From Betaproteobacteria bacterium (lineage in GTDB: Bacteria; Pseudomonadota; Gammaproteobacteria; Burkholderiales; Casimicrobiaceae): a DNA stretch of 64,000 nucleotides. The notes below the pieces were generated by a model. The model was not told the origin of the DNA. It did not search any database and was given only the letters and a program-made list of their open reading frames with translations. Numbering within the stretch: position 1 is the stretch's first letter; every line of letters starts with the position of its first letter. A program made the translations under genes and the position numbers. Location: positions 66,293 through 130,292 of the forward strand of contig JADJWJ010000012.1 of the NCBI GenBank assembly GCA_016716425.1, given 5' to 3'. Positions 15,033 to 25,034 of the stretch are shown piece after piece.

Positions 15033-17000
15033 TCAGCGCCGGTGCGCCCGCCGCGACTCGGCGACGATGCCGCGCGCCCACGGCAGCGCGCCGCTGCCCT
15101 CCCACAGCGCGCGGTGGTCGCGGCGATAGCGCCACGCCTCCTCCTGGCCGCCGATCTCGAGGTACGGGCCGTCGGAACGGGGCTCCTTCGGGCTGTCGGC
15201 GACCAGCAGCGGCAGCACGTTCGGCCGCGCGGCGTGGGCGTCGCGCAGCGCGGCGCCGGCCTCCGCGTGGCGCGCGAGCAGGAACAGCGCGAGCGGTCGA
15301 TCGAACAGCGTCCCCACGAGACCGTCGTCAGGATAGCGTTCGCATACTTCGAGCGCGGTCCCGGCGTCGCCGCGCTCCAGGTACAGTCGCACGAGCTCCG
15401 CGCGCAACCCGTGGTTATCGTCGGGATTGAGGCCCGTGACGAGCCACCGGGCGAGCGCCAGGGCTTCGTCGGTGCGCTGCTCTTCGCGGCGCAGGTAATA
15501 GAGCGATACGACGAGCCGCAGCGCGGGACGATTCTGCACGAAGTTCCACGGCAACGCGCCTGCGCCGATGCCGCCGCGTTCGAGGACGAGCCGCAGCAGC
15601 GCGTGCGCCCGCGCCAGCAGCGGCTCCAGCAGCGTCTGCGCACCCGCCATCAGGTTGGCGTCCTGCACGGCCAGCGCGAGATCGTCGAGCACGTCGAACG
15701 ACTGCCACGCCAACGGATTCCGCGCGAGCCACGGGATGCCCGGCGCCACGCGCGCCCAGGCGTCCGGGTCGCCGGCATCGAGCATCGTCAGGACCGGCTT
15801 GCCGACCTGCGTGAGCGTGCGCCAATGCGCTGCGAGCGCGTCGAGTGCGGGCGAAGGCGCGAGCGCCGCGACGCCGTCGTCGCCCTCGACCGCATAATGA
15901 CACTCGACCGGCGGCAGTGCGGCCAGCATTCGCTGCAGATCCGTGAGTCCCGGCCGCGCGTCGCCGTCGTACCGCAGCATGGTCGCCGTCGGGTCGGCGA
16001 TCAGTTCGCTGATGTGGCCGATCAGGTCCGTGTAGTCGTGCTTGCGGTCGCGCGCGAGCCGGCCGATCCAGAACCGGCCGCGCTCGCGCATGCGCTCGTA
16101 GGCCTTCTCGTTCATCAGCAGCGTGAGTTCCAGCGTGGCGAGCATCGGGTTGTCGGGCTCGTGGCGCTGCGCCTCCGCGAACAGGCGCCAGGCCTCGGTG
16201 CGGTCGCCGCGGTCGGCGAGGATCGTGATCCGCCGGTGCAGCGCGGCGCTGCGCAGCGTCGGGTCGCGGACCTGCGCGACGCGCTCGATCAGCCGCGCCT
16301 TCTTCTGCGGGCGGTTGAGGTCGCTGTAGCAATCGGCGAGCACGTCGAACGCGAACTGCGCGCGTGCGTCCAGCCGGTCGGGCGCCTCGAACACGCGCTC
16401 GAGCAGGGCCTCCGCATCGAGGGCCCGCCCCGCGCGCCGCCACTGGTCGCCGATGTGCCCGATCTCTTCGAGGTCGAGTCCCGCCAGCGGCAGCTTGCGC
16501 AGCTGCGTTCGCGGGTATTGACCGAGCACGTACAGCAGCAGGCTCACTGGTTTACCTTCGCGCTGCGCGCTCCGGTATTCGCCCTCGGGGCGGCCCTTCG
16601 GGCTCATGCCCTCGAACGGGTCGGGCAGCGACTCGACGTGGGCGCAGCAGTGCTTGTACTTGCGGCCGGAGCCGCACGGGCACGGCGCGTTGCGCTCGGG
16701 CTCGGGCAGCGGCCGCGGCCGGAACTGGTTGTCCGGCAGCGGCAGGCGATTCCACAGCAGGCGCCCCAGCGCGGAGTACGCCGCGCGGCGCTCGTCTTCG
16801 CTCCCGCGAAACCGGGACGCGAAATCCGGGCACAGCAGCGGCAACACGCCGGCGAACCAGCGGATGAACGCGTCGCCGTCGACCCCGCCCAGTGCGTAGC
16901 GCGCGGACGCGCCGAGGAGCGCGTCGAGTTCGTCGGTGTCGGAGTCGTCGGGCACGTCGGCGGTCATGGCGGTCGACTTCGGGATGGGCGCAGCCGCCAT
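15033..17000 (-). CDS. SEC-C motif protein with tetratricopeptide-like region
   Basis: A 655-residue cytoplasmic protein. An N-terminal region (about 20-95) precedes the SEC-C zinc motif CPCGSGRKYKHCC (about 106-118), as in SecA C-termini and many stand-alone proteins. A long alpha-helical section (about 150-650) follows that looks TPR-like (LNRPQKKARLIERVAQ, RTEAWRLFAEAQRHEPDNPMLATLEL, GDAGTALEVCERYPDDG). Its function is not known; SEC-C proteins often bind other proteins. Residues about 131-153 (SPKGRPEGEYRSAQREG) are the translation of a dispersed repeat that also occurs in non-coding DNA at 27448, so this segment is an insertion. ATG 17000 is used; ATG 16967 is possible. Confidence 0.85.
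   Translation of the reverse strand: MAAAPIPKSTAMTADVPDDSDTDELDALLGASARYALGGVDGDAFIRWFAGVLPLLCPDFASRFRGSEDERRAAYSALGRLLWNRLPLPDNQFRPRPLPEPERNAPCPCGSGRKYKHCCAHVESLPDPFEGMSPKGRPEGEYRSAQREGKPVSLLLYVLGQYPRTQLRKLPLAGLDLEEIGHIGDQWRRAGRALDAEALLERVFEAPDRLDARAQFAFDVLADCYSDLNRPQKKARLIERVAQVRDPTLRSAALHRRITILADRGDRTEAWRLFAEAQRHEPDNPMLATLELTLLMNEKAYERMRERGRFWIGRLARDRKHDYTDLIGHISELIADPTATMLRYDGDARPGLTDLQRMLAALPPVECHYAVEGDDGVAALAPSPALDALAAHWRTLTQVGKPVLTMLDAGDPDAWARVAPGIPWLARNPLAWQSFDVLDDLALAVQDANLMAGAQTLLEPLLARAHALLRLVLERGGIGAGALPWNFVQNRPALRLVVSLYYLRREEQRTDEALALARWLVTGLNPDDNHGLRAELVRLYLERGDAGTALEVCERYPDDGLVGTLFDRPLALFLLARHAEAGAALRDAHAARPNVLPLLVADSPKEPRSDGPYLEIGGQEEAWRYRRDHRALWEGSGALPWARGIVAESRRAHRR
16541..16610. 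repeat. dispersed repeat, family F, inside a reading frame
   Basis: About 70 bases here match 27448-27517 at most positions: GGCTCACTGG at the left, then a shared CGCTGCGCGCTCCGGT, TTCGCCCTCGGGGCGGCCC and CGGGCTCA. Here it is translated in frame within the SEC-C gene; at 27448 it is intergenic. Confidence 0.8.
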
Positions 17001-17083
17001 CGTAACGCCGCCGGACGTTCGCGCGACGCATGCGCAATTCTCGGCCTCGCACTCGGCGATCCGCGACGTCCTTACCCCCGCCC

Positions 17084-17954
17084 ATGCCCTTCTCCTGGAA
17101 CGAAATCAAGGCCCGCGCGCTCGCGTTCTCCCGCGAGTGGAAGGGCGAGGGGGTCGGAGCGCGCGGAGGCGCAGAGCTTCTGGAACGGCTTCTTCGCGGT
17201 GTTCGGCGTGGACCGCAAGCGTGTGGCCGTGTTCGAGCGGCAGGTCGAGGTGACGCGCGCCGGCAAGCATCCCAAGTCGGGCCGCATCGACTGCTTCCGG
17301 AGGGGCGTGCTGCTGGTCGAGCGCAAGAGCGAGGGGCAGGGCCTCGACCGGGCGTTCTCGCCGGCGACGGACTACTTCGAAGCGCTCATCGACCGCGACC
17401 TGCCGCGCTACATCCTCGTCTCGGACTTCGCGCGCTTCGCTGGTACGACCTCGAAGCCGACGAGGCGGTCGAGTTCCGGCTCGACGAGCGCACGGCGAGC
17501 GACGGGTCCGATCTGGGGCCGCGGCTCGCACATCTCTTCCAGGTCGATGCGGCCGGCGAGCCGGAGTCCGCACGCTGGATTCGCCCCTGCTCGGGCGCGC
17601 AGGCGTTCCTCAACGGATACCGGCGCTGGTGTCTGTGGCTCGTGGATGTCGATCCTGCGCTGCTGCGACGCCTGCAGCACGTCCTCGCACGGATCGAGCA
17701 GGTGAAGCGGTTTCGGCGGGCAAGCAAGGCGGCGACCACGCGCGTTCGCCGCGACGCCCACACTGTTCTGCCAGATCGCCCAGTTCGCCACCGATGACCT
17801 TCTGGTTCCTCGCGTCTCATCCGAGCGACGTTCGTTCGTCCCGATGGGATTCGTCGACGAGGACCTGATGCCTGCTGCCGCGGGCGGAAGTGCGCAAGGC
17901 GACGCATACGCGAGGCCGGCCGCGGCCCTGACGGCGTCGCTCGTTCCGGTATAG
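17084..17954 (+). pseudogene. remnant of an MmeI-like (type IIL) restriction-modification / class I DNA methyltransferase gene
   Basis: The reading continues across three frames. The start is MPFSWNEIKARALAFSREW (17084). About 17160 the frame shifts to AEAQSFWNGFFAVFGVDRK, then RIDCFRRGVLLVERKS and LPRYILVSDFARF. About 17450 it shifts back to RWYDLEADEAVEFRLDE, and NGYRRWCLWLVDVDPALLRR follows. After about 17735 it shifts again to TPTLFCQIAQF and VPRVSSERRSFVPMGFVDEDL. The first part matches the N-terminal nuclease/helical region of MmeI-type enzymes; the last parts match their C-terminal methyltransferase/target-recognition region. The central methyltransferase core with its NPPY motif is missing. 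It is therefore a deleted, frameshifted relic that cannot make an active enzyme. Confidence 0.8.
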
Positions 17955-18033
17955 GGGAGGGGTGGGTCATTGGGGGTCGAATTTTTATCTATACGAGCAT
18001 CTATGCAAAAATGGGTGCGGTGTGCACTATCAA

Positions 18034-18073
18034 TACATTGAAAATGTTTGTATTTATTAAGAATAATCTATAC
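18034..18073 (+). promoter_or_regulatory. AT-rich promoter and operator candidate for the HipA-like gene
   Basis: Bases 18021-18080 hold only 14 G or C in 60. ACATT-GAA-AATGT (18035-18047) is a perfect short palindrome inside the longer ATACA..TGTAT (18034-18053). TTGAAA (18038-18043) with AATAAT 18 bases later, or the downstream TATACT, could serve as the promoter. The HipA-like start is about 50 bases below. Confidence 0.5.
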
Positions 18074-18119
18074 TGAATCAATTCATCAGTGACTCTGGTA
18101 CCCACACCCCAAACGCACA

Positions 18120-19505
18120 GTGACCGACGTCGCCGACCTCGTCGCCGAGTTGCGCCACGCGCCGCTCTCGAATGCGGCCGCGCTGATCCGTGCGCTGGGG
18201 CTGGGGTCGCAGGCCACGCTGTCGCGGCTTGTCACGCGCGCCGGCGACGCGGTCGTGCCCGTCGGCCGCGCGCGGGCGCGCCGCTATGCGGCGGCGCGTG
18301 ACGTCCGGGGGCTCGGCACCGCACTTCCGCTGTACCGCGTGGGCGCCGACGGCGCGCTCTCCGAGATCGGCACGCTGCGTCCGATCGTGCCCGACGGATA
18401 CGCGCTGGAGCGTCCGGCGAACGTCGCCCACTGGATGCGCGGTCACCGCGGCGACGGCGTTTCGGAGGGGCTGCCGGTGTTCCTCGCCGATGCGCGGCCG
18501 CAGGGCTTCCTCGGGCGCACGTTCGCGCGCCGCCACGCCGCCTTCGGACTGCCCGACAACCCGGAGGCGTGGTCCGACGACGACACGATCGTCGCGCTCG
18601 CCAGGGGGGGCGAGGACGGCATTGGTGACCTCGTCGTCGGCCGCGAATCCGCACGCCGGCTGTATGCGAGCCGGTCGCAGGGCGCGCAGCCGATCGCGCC
18701 GGAACATCGAACGGCAGCCTATCCGGCGCTCGCCGACGAGGCGATCGATGGCGTCCTGCCTGGGTCGTCCGCCGGCGGCGAACAACCGAAGTTCGGCGCG
18801 CTCGTCGGCCCGGCGCAGGACCCGCATCACGTGCTCGTCAAGTTCTCGCCGCGCGACGATTCCGCCGCCGCGGTGCGGTGGCGCGACCTGCTGCGGTGCG
18901 AGCAATGGACACTCCACGCACTCGGGTCCGCGGGCTTTCCCGTACCCGCGTCGGATCTCGTCGAGGGTGGATCGCGCCTGTTCCTGGAGACGAGCCGCTT
19001 CGACCGCGTCGGCGCGTACGGCCGCCTGCCCGTCGTGACGCTGTCGGCGATGAACAACGAGTATGCGGGCATGCTCCCGGCGGCAGGACATTGGCTCGAG
19101 GCTGCCGAGAGCCTCGCGCAGCAACGCTGGATGCTGCCGGCGACCGTCGCGCAGGTGCGCTGCCTGCAATGGTTCGGGCGCTTCATCGCCAACACCGACA
19201 TGCACTTCGGGAACCTGTCGTTCTTCCCGCAGGACGACGGCACGCTGGCGCTCGCCCCCGTCTACGACATGCTGCCGATGCGCTACGCGCCGATCGGCAG
19301 CGAGTTGCCCGCAAGGGCGTACGCGCCGCCCGTGCCGGAACCGGGGCAGGAGGCGGCGTGGTTCGCCGCCGCGGAAATCGCCGCGGGCTACTGGGATACG
19401 GTCGCGGCCGACGCGCGAATCAGCGGAGGATTCCGCGCCATCGCCGCCGGCAACGCATCGGCGTTGCGCGACCATGTCGGGCGCTTCGCTGGTCGGCCGC
19501 CGTAA
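18120..19505 (+). CDS. yjjJ: stand-alone HipA-family toxin kinase, YjjJ type
   Basis: A 461-residue HipA-like serine/threonine kinase with its own N-terminal winged-helix region (about 1-60, ALIRALGLGSQATLSRL), as in E. coli YjjJ, rather than a separate HipB partner. HipA-type blocks follow: GDLVVGRES, SSAGGEQPKFGALV (the ATP-binding P-loop-like segment), FLETSRFDR, the catalytic FGRFIANTDMHFGNLSFF (HRD-like Asp-Met-His and Asn) and the Mg-binding APVYDMLPMRY. All expected residues look intact. No antitoxin gene is adjacent. The GTG at 18120 lacks a clear ribosome-binding site. The gene lies just after an AT-rich patch and a dead restriction-modification gene, which suggests acquisition by transfer. 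Confidence 0.88.
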   Translation: MTDVADLVAELRHAPLSNAAALIRALGLGSQATLSRLVTRAGDAVVPVGRARARRYAAARDVRGLGTALPLYRVGADGALSEIGTLRPIVPDGYALERPANVAHWMRGHRGDGVSEGLPVFLADARPQGFLGRTFARRHAAFGLPDNPEAWSDDDTIVALARGGEDGIGDLVVGRESARRLYASRSQGAQPIAPEHRTAAYPALADEAIDGVLPGSSAGGEQPKFGALVGPAQDPHHVLVKFSPRDDSAAAVRWRDLLRCEQWTLHALGSAGFPVPASDLVEGGSRLFLETSRFDRVGAYGRLPVVTLSAMNNEYAGMLPAAGHWLEAAESLAQQRWMLPATVAQVRCLQWFGRFIANTDMHFGNLSFFPQDDGTLALAPVYDMLPMRYAPIGSELPARAYAPPVPEPGQEAAWFAAAEIAAGYWDTVAADARISGGFRAIAAGNASALRDHVGRFAGRPP

Positions 19506-19540
19506 CGCGCGACGCCGCGATCGCCTGCGCCGCGTTCCCT

Positions 19541-19689
19541 TCCCACCGTCGTCCCCGCGCAGGCGGGGACCCAGCGTCGTCCCACCGTCGTCCCCGCGCA
19601 GGCGGGGACCCAGCGTCGTCCCACCGTCGTCCCCGCGCAGGCGGGGACCCAGCGTCGTCCCACCGTCGTCCCCGCGCAGGCGGGGACCC
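19541..19689. repeat. 39-bp tandem repeat array with palindromic core, family E
   Basis: Three full 39-bp units and a partial fourth begin at 19541, 19580, 19619 and 19658. The units are essentially identical, each with the hairpin GTCCCCGC-GCAG-GCGGGGAC. The array fills the gap between the convergent ends of the HipA-like gene and thiC. It may act as a two-way terminator. Confidence 0.9.
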
Positions 19690-19702
19690 GGTGGCGCTTC
19701 TC

Positions 19703-21610
<1,908 letters not shown>

Positions 21611-21655
21611 GCGTCGCTCCTCTGTCTCTCGAGCGGCAGAGGGAGCGGAAGGGGA

Positions 21656-21760
21656 GGCGCCTCACGCTTCCCTGCGCCGGCATTATCCGGATCAGGTTCC
21701 AAGGGTTTGCTCTCACCCGCCCGCCGACGCTGCCAAGTGCAGCGGCCAGGACCCCTAGCG
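21656..21760 (-). promoter_or_regulatory. TPP (THI-box) riboswitch
   Basis: Read on the minus strand, the leader contains the universal THI-box parts: GGGGTCCTGG near the 5' end, GGGTGAGAG, then ACCTGATCCGGATAATGCC and GCGCAGGGAAG. This is the aptamer that binds thiamine pyrophosphate. It ends about 45 bases before the thiC start, which suits control by hiding the ribosome-binding site. Confidence 0.93.
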
Positions 21761-21881
21761 TCGGCCGCCACGTTACGCCGATTGGCCCGGACGGGCAAGC
21801 CGGCCCCTTCGGTGCCCGTGGCAGAATGCCCGTCCGGCGCGGGCGAAGCCCGCGTCCACACGAGGGAGATAGGCGCGCGCC

Positions 21882-24800
21882 ATGCCGACCGCCGTGACTG
21901 CCTGCCCGCAGTGCCGCGCGGACGCGCCGGCCAATGCGCGCTTCTGTCCGCAGTGCGGCGCGCCGCTCGCCGCGGCGCCGGCCGCGCCCGCCCGGTCGGG
22001 CGAGCGGCGTCCGGTCGCGGTCCTCTTCGCCGACCTGTCGGGCTACACGGCGCTGTCGAGCGAACTCGATCCCGAGGACGTGCACCGGCTGCTGTCGCGC
22101 TACTTCGAACTGGTCGACGGTCTCGTCGGGCAATGCGGCGGCACGATCGACAAGCACATCGGCGACGCGGTCATGGGCGTGTTCGGCGCGCCGGTCGCCT
22201 ACGGCAACGACTCGCTGCGCGCGCTGCGCGCGGCGGCCGGCATCCACGCGGCGATGGCCGCGCTTTCGACCGAGTTCGGCCGGCCGCTGTTCGCGCACGT
22301 CGGTGTGGCGAGCGGCGAGGTGGTGGCGGCAGACACCGGCAGCTCGGTGCACCGGACGTACACGGTGACCGGCGACGCCGTGAACCTTGCCGCACGGCTC
22401 GACGAGATCGCGCGCGCCGGCGAGACGGTCATCTCCGACGACGTCTACCGCGCGTGCGCGACGTTCGTCGAGGCCGAACAGGTCGGCGCAGTGGCGATAC
22501 GCGGCCTCGCGCACGACGTGCCGGTGTGGAAGCTGCAGTCGCTGCGCACGGATGCCGTCGCCGAGCATCCGCTGCTCGGCCGTGAGGAGGAGGTCGCTCG
22601 CTTCGACGCGCTGCTCGCGCAGGTCGCCGACGGCGGCGCCGGCGCGACGCTGGCCGTGCGCGCCGATCCCGGCATGGGCAAGACGCGACTGACGCAGGAG
22701 CTCGTCCTGCGCGCGCGGCGCCGCGGCTTCGCCGCGCACGCGACGGCGATCCTCGACTTCGGCACCGCGCAGGGCCGCGACGCGGTGCACGCGCTGTTCG
22801 CGAGCCTGCTGGGGATCGTGCCGGAGGTGTCCGACGCCGGGCGCCGGGCCGCACTCGACCGCGCCGTCGCGGACGGCGCGATCGCGGCCGAGCACGAGCC
22901 GTTCGCCGCCGACCTGCTGGCCGTGCCGCAGCGCGACGCCGCGACGTACGAGTCGATGGACGACGCGGCGCGCACCGAAGGGCGCCTGCGCGCGCTCGCC
23001 GACGCGGCCGAGCGCGCGGCGGCCGCGCGGCCGCAGCTGCTGCTGATCGAGGACATGCACTGGGCCACGCCGCGGATCGCCGCGGCCGTGCGCGCGCTCG
23101 CCGACTGCGCGCGGCGCGCGCGCACGCTCGTCGTCTGCACGACGCGGCGCGAAGGCGACCCGTTCGGCACGCCGCCGCTCGACTTCGCGCCGGTGTGGTG
23201 CGACCTGCCGCCGTTGCCCACGCACGCCGCGCTGGCGCTCGCGCAGTCGTACGTGACGACGATTCCCGGCGTCGCGCAACGGTGCGTCGAACGCGCACAG
23301 GGCAATCCGCTGTTCCTGACCCAGCTGCTGCGCAGCGGCGCCGACGGCGCGATGATCCCGGGCTCCATCCAGAGCGTCGTGCTGTCGCGACTCGACCGGC
23401 TGCCGTCTCCGGACAAGGCGGCGGTCCAGGCGGCGGCGGTCGTCGGCCAGAGGTTCGACCTGCCGCTGCTGCGCCACCTGCTCGGCGACCCTGCGTACGA
23501 CGCGGGCACGCTGCTCGGCCGCGACCTCGTGCGCCCGGACGAGGCCGACGCGCGCCGCTTCGTGTTCGCGCACGCGCTGATCCGCGACGGCGCCTACGCG
23601 TCGCTGCTGCACAGCGCCCGCCGCGCGCTGCACCTGCGCGCGGCCGAGTGGTACGAGGACCGCGACCTGGTGCTCCATGCGGAACACCTGGACCGCGCCG
23701 ACGACCCGCGCGCGGCCGCGGCGTGCCTGCGGGCGGCGCGCGCCGAGGCGGCAGCGTTGCGGTTCGACGCGGCGCTGCGCCTCGCCCGACGCGGCGGCGA
23801 GTTGCCCGCCGCACCGGAGGTGCTGCACGATCTCGCGCGCTTCGAAGGCGACCTCGCGCGCAACAGCGGGGACGTCGACGGCTCGCTCGCCGCGTTCGAA
23901 CGCGCGCTGGCGCACGCGCGCGACGACGCGCAGCGCTGCGCCGCGCACCTCGGGGTCGCCGCGGCGTACCGGGCGACGGGCGCGACCGCCGAGGGGCTCG
24001 CGGTGCTCGACGTCGTCGAGCCGCTTGCCGCCGCGGCCGGCCTCGCCCGCGAAGCATCCCGCGCCGCCTACCTGCGCGGCTGCTTCGAGTTCGCGCGCGG
24101 CGACGCGCGCGCGTCGGAAGCGGCGCAGCAGCGTGCGCTCGACCGCGCCGGTGCGGCGGCCGACGCCGAGTGCGAGGCGCAGGCGTTCTCCGGCCTGGCC
24201 GACGTGCTGTACGCCGACGGCCGCATGCCTTCGGCCTACGCGGCGTTCGGGCGCTGCGTCGCGCTGTGCGACCGGGAGGGGCTCACCCGCTTCTCGCTCA
24301 ACAATCGCTGCATGCTGGCGATCGTCCATTCCTACCTCGTGCCCGCCGACGCGGCGGTGCCGCTGCTCGACGACGTGCGCGCGGTGGCACGCGGGCTGCG
24401 GCACCGTGCCGCCGAGGTCATGGCCGACGAGACGGAAGGCTGGGTGCGGGTCATGCAGGGCAGGTGTCAGGACGCGCTCGTGCCGACCGAGCGCAGCCTC
24501 GCGCAGGCGCGCAGCATCGTCTCCCGCCGGTGGGTCCTGTTCGACCTCGCGCTGCTGGCATTCGCGTACTGGCAGGTCGACCGGCGCGAAGAGGCGCGCG
24601 CGGCGCTGCGCGAGGCATTCGCGCTGACCGACGACGTCGGCTACCGCTTCGTCGGCGGACTGCTGCACGGCGCGCGCGCGATGATGGTCGAGCGCGCCGG
24701 CGACCTCGCGGCCGTGCTCGCCGACGGCGAGCGAACGCTCGCGGCGGGCTGCCCGGCCCACTGCCACTTCTGGTTCCGGCGCTACGCGATCGACGCGGCG

Positions 24801-25034
24801 CTCGCGCACGGCGATTTCGCGTGCGCGTCGGCGCAGGCGGACGCGCTCGCGGAAGCGACGCGCGCCGAATCCGTGCCGTGGGTCGACTTCGCGGTCGCGC
24901 GCGCCCGCGCGCTCGCGGCCGCCGGGCGCGGGTGCGGCGACGCGGCGGCCCTCGCCGCCTGCCGCGCGCGCGCGGTCGAAATGCACCTCGACGGCGCGCT
25001 GCCGGCGCTCGACGCGGCGCTGGCGCAGCTCTAG
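21882..25034 (+). CDS. zinc-ribbon adenylate cyclase / AAA ATPase / TPR regulator
   Basis: A 1050-residue multidomain protein. Residues about 8-28 form a double zinc ribbon (CPQC..CPQCG). About 40-200 is a class III nucleotide cyclase: VLFADLSGYTALS and IGDAVMGVFG supply the metal aspartates, IDKH the adenine-selective lysine, and VTGDAVNLAARL the transition-state Asn and Arg. It therefore looks catalytically complete. About 230-560 is an AAA/STAND ATPase with Walker A ADPGMGKTRL and Walker B LLLIEDMHW. The remainder is TPR-like helices. The layout is that of cyclases coupled to MalT-like signal domains. No membrane segment is seen. It overlaps the convergent propeller gene by four bases. The signal is unknown. 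Confidence 0.9.
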   Translation: MPTAVTACPQCRADAPANARFCPQCGAPLAAAPAAPARSGERRPVAVLFADLSGYTALSSELDPEDVHRLLSRYFELVDGLVGQCGGTIDKHIGDAVMGVFGAPVAYGNDSLRALRAAAGIHAAMAALSTEFGRPLFAHVGVASGEVVAADTGSSVHRTYTVTGDAVNLAARLDEIARAGETVISDDVYRACATFVEAEQVGAVAIRGLAHDVPVWKLQSLRTDAVAEHPLLGREEEVARFDALLAQVADGGAGATLAVRADPGMGKTRLTQELVLRARRRGFAAHATAILDFGTAQGRDAVHALFASLLGIVPEVSDAGRRAALDRAVADGAIAAEHEPFAADLLAVPQRDAATYESMDDAARTEGRLRALADAAERAAAARPQLLLIEDMHWATPRIAAAVRALADCARRARTLVVCTTRREGDPFGTPPLDFAPVWCDLPPLPTHAALALAQSYVTTIPGVAQRCVERAQGNPLFLTQLLRSGADGAMIPGSIQSVVLSRLDRLPSPDKAAVQAAAVVGQRFDLPLLRHLLGDPAYDAGTLLGRDLVRPDEADARRFVFAHALIRDGAYASLLHSARRALHLRAAEWYEDRDLVLHAEHLDRADDPRAAAACLRAARAEAAALRFDAALRLARRGGELPAAPEVLHDLARFEGDLARNSGDVDGSLAAFERALAHARDDAQRCAAHLGVAAAYRATGATAEGLAVLDVVEPLAAAAGLAREASRAAYLRGCFEFARGDARASEAAQQRALDRAGAAADAECEAQAFSGLADVLYADGRMPSAYAAFGRCVALCDREGLTRFSLNNRCMLAIVHSYLVPADAAVPLLDDVRAVARGLRHRAAEVMADETEGWVRVMQGRCQDALVPTERSLAQARSIVSRRWVLFDLALLAFAYWQVDRREEARAALREAFALTDDVGYRFVGGLLHGARAMMVERAGDLAAVLADGERTLAAGCPAHCHFWFRRYAIDAALAHGDFACASAQADALAEATRAESVPWVDFAVARARALAAAGRGCGDAAALAACRARAVEMHLDGALPALDAALAQL

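Noticed and set aside
17001..19505. Prophage or insertion sequence around the restriction-modification relic
   Set aside because: No integrase, transposase, attachment site or terminal inverted repeats were found.
19541..19689. CRISPR-like array of regular repeats
   Set aside because: All units are nearly identical with no unique spacers, there are no cas genes, and the core is a dispersed-repeat hairpin.
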